A stretch of 6,220 nt of DNA from the NCBI GenBank assembly GCA_023485645.1, contig JAMCZM010000005.1:1-6220 (forward strand), given 5' to 3'. The DNA is from Candidatus Martarchaeota archaeon. Its GTDB lineage: Archaea > Micrarchaeota > Micrarchaeia > Micrarchaeales > Micrarchaeaceae. The first letter of the stretch is position 1, and each line of letters starts with the position of its first letter. Positions 5,518 through 6,220 of this stretch are shown here, piece after piece. The notes under the pieces are model-generated. The model did no database searches. It saw only the letters and a list, made by a program, of their open reading frames with translations, and was not told the origin of the DNA. The translations under genes were made by a program, and so were the position numbers.

Positions 5518-6220
5518 TTGAGTGAAGAGGTTGCAATTAATTCTGATGTCCTAAAGTACGTTATGTCTTCTTCGGGTTACGACGCAAGCGCATTTGCAAA
5601 AAAGATAGATGTTAGTAAAGATGATGTAGAGAACTGGCTTACAGGAAGCAAGAAGCCTACACTATCAAAGCTTAAGAAAATATCCGAAGCAACAAAGTAC
5701 AATCTAGCTGTGCTTTTGTTAGAGGAAGCACCTAAGACCTTGCCTAAACCAAAAGACTATAGGTCTGCTGGCAATTCTTTAAGCCATAAAACACTACTAG
5801 CTATACGAAAAGCAAGAGATATACAGGCGTTATATAACGAGCTAGGTGGCTCTTTTGAGGCTCACAGAATAAGCATAGATAAGTATGAACTAAGCACAGA
5901 TTCTGAACCTGTAGCTGAAAAGGAGCGTGAGCTGCTTGGAATTGAACTAAAAGGGTCTGGAGAAACTGGAGCAAGAGAAGTTCTTAAGAAATGTATAAAG
6001 GTATTAGAACAGAACGGCGTTCTTGTATTGCAGCGGCCAATGCCTATCGAGAATTGTCGCGGGTTTTCTATAAAGGATAAAAATCCCTTCATAATAGCAG
6101 TCAGTTCAAAGGATGATATCTACCCTAGGCTATTTACCTTATTTCACGAATATGCCCACCTGATTTTAAAGGCCAAAGACGGAGCTTTATGTATTCCTGA
6201 AGATGATGAATCAAATCTAC
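5518..6220 (+). CDS. XRE-type HTH plus ImmA/IrrE zinc metallopeptidase, 3' end cut by window
   Basis: From TTG 5518 the frame stays open for 234 codons to the window end. Residues about 9-72 (SDVLKYVMSSSGYDASAF, then VENWLTGSKKPTLSKLKKI) form an XRE-like helix-turn-helix. The ImmA/IrrE (COG2856, DUF955) peptidase domain follows. RGFSIKDKNPFIIAVSSKDD (181-200) leads into FTLFHEYAHLIL, with zinc ligands His210 and His214 and catalytic Glu211. The third ligand would lie just beyond the edge. The domain order matches fused HTH-peptidases usually around 370-400 aa, so roughly 140 or more residues are missing. In the related ICEBs1 system a separate ImmA protease cleaves the element's repressor ImmR to release transcription; here sensor and DNA binding are on one chain. 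The TTG start is chosen because HTH homology begins upstream of the internal ATG 5563. Position beside integrase and restriction fragments suggests mobile-element cargo. Confidence 0.88.
   Translation, partial: MSEEVAINSDVLKYVMSSSGYDASAFAKKIDVSKDDVENWLTGSKKPTLSKLKKISEATKYNLAVLLLEEAPKTLPKPKDYRSAGNSLSHKTLLAIRKARDIQALYNELGGSFEAHRISIDKYELSTDSEPVAEKERELLGIELKGSGETGAREVLKKCIKVLEQNGVLVLQRPMPIENCRGFSIKDKNPFIIAVSSKDDIYPRLFTLFHEYAHLILKAKDGALCIPEDDESNL

Noticed and set aside
5862..6092. Minus-strand 76-aa frame
   Set aside because: Antisense to the HTH-ImmA gene; no recognisable features.

Overview
The window looks archaeal and AT-rich, from an organism whose ATA-rich, AT-skewed codon use is obvious by eye. 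The evidence is an archaeal-style tRNA-Lys with no encoded CCA, a HerA/FtsK-type ATPase, a HIT protein with an archaeal-type C-terminal tail, TATA-like boxes 25-40 bp ahead of start codons, and few Shine-Dalgarno motifs. A small-genome (DPANN-like) archaeon is possible, but I cannot assign a lineage from the sequence.

Region 1 (1-1841, minus strand) holds two tandem genes 7 bp apart. A 457-aa protein that I do not recognise precisely, with a His/Glu-rich VOC-metalloenzyme-like C-terminal half, comes first. It is followed by the 5' part of a D-2-hydroxyacid dehydrogenase (SerA-like) that runs off the window. The last ~29 bp of that gene at the window edge repeat an internal segment of the same gene, replacing the expected NAD-binding motif. 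This is probably an assembly or amplification chimera.

Region 2 (1842-4629) holds three genes. A UPF0173-type metallo-beta-lactamase-fold hydrolase on the plus strand is transcribed divergently from region 1. It converges with a minus-strand pair, a HerA-like ATPase followed by a HIT-family nucleotide hydrolase/transferase. The hydrolase and the HIT gene overlap by 10 bp at their 3' ends.

Region 3 (4746-6220) is a tRNA-Lys(UUU) gene followed by what looks like an integrated or decayed mobile element. It has a degenerate second copy of the tRNA 3' end 25 bp downstream and a truncated tyrosine-recombinase frame that is open all the way from inside the tRNA. A truncated HsdR-like restriction-subunit N-terminus on the opposite strand meets the integrase at a single breakpoint. 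An XRE-HTH plus ImmA/IrrE-type zinc peptidase gene then runs off the right edge. This is the accessory, most interesting part. Its genes resemble the regulatory, integration and defence cargo of an integrative element, and the HTH-peptidase gene, unlike the others, has a visible GGTGAG ribosome-binding motif and an inferred TTG start.

How the genes work together: regions 1 and 2 look like ordinary metabolic and housekeeping genes with no single obvious pathway. Region 3 would fit an element that targets tRNA-Lys, carries restriction genes, and is controlled by an ImmA-like anti-repressor. Only fragments of the first two parts remain here.
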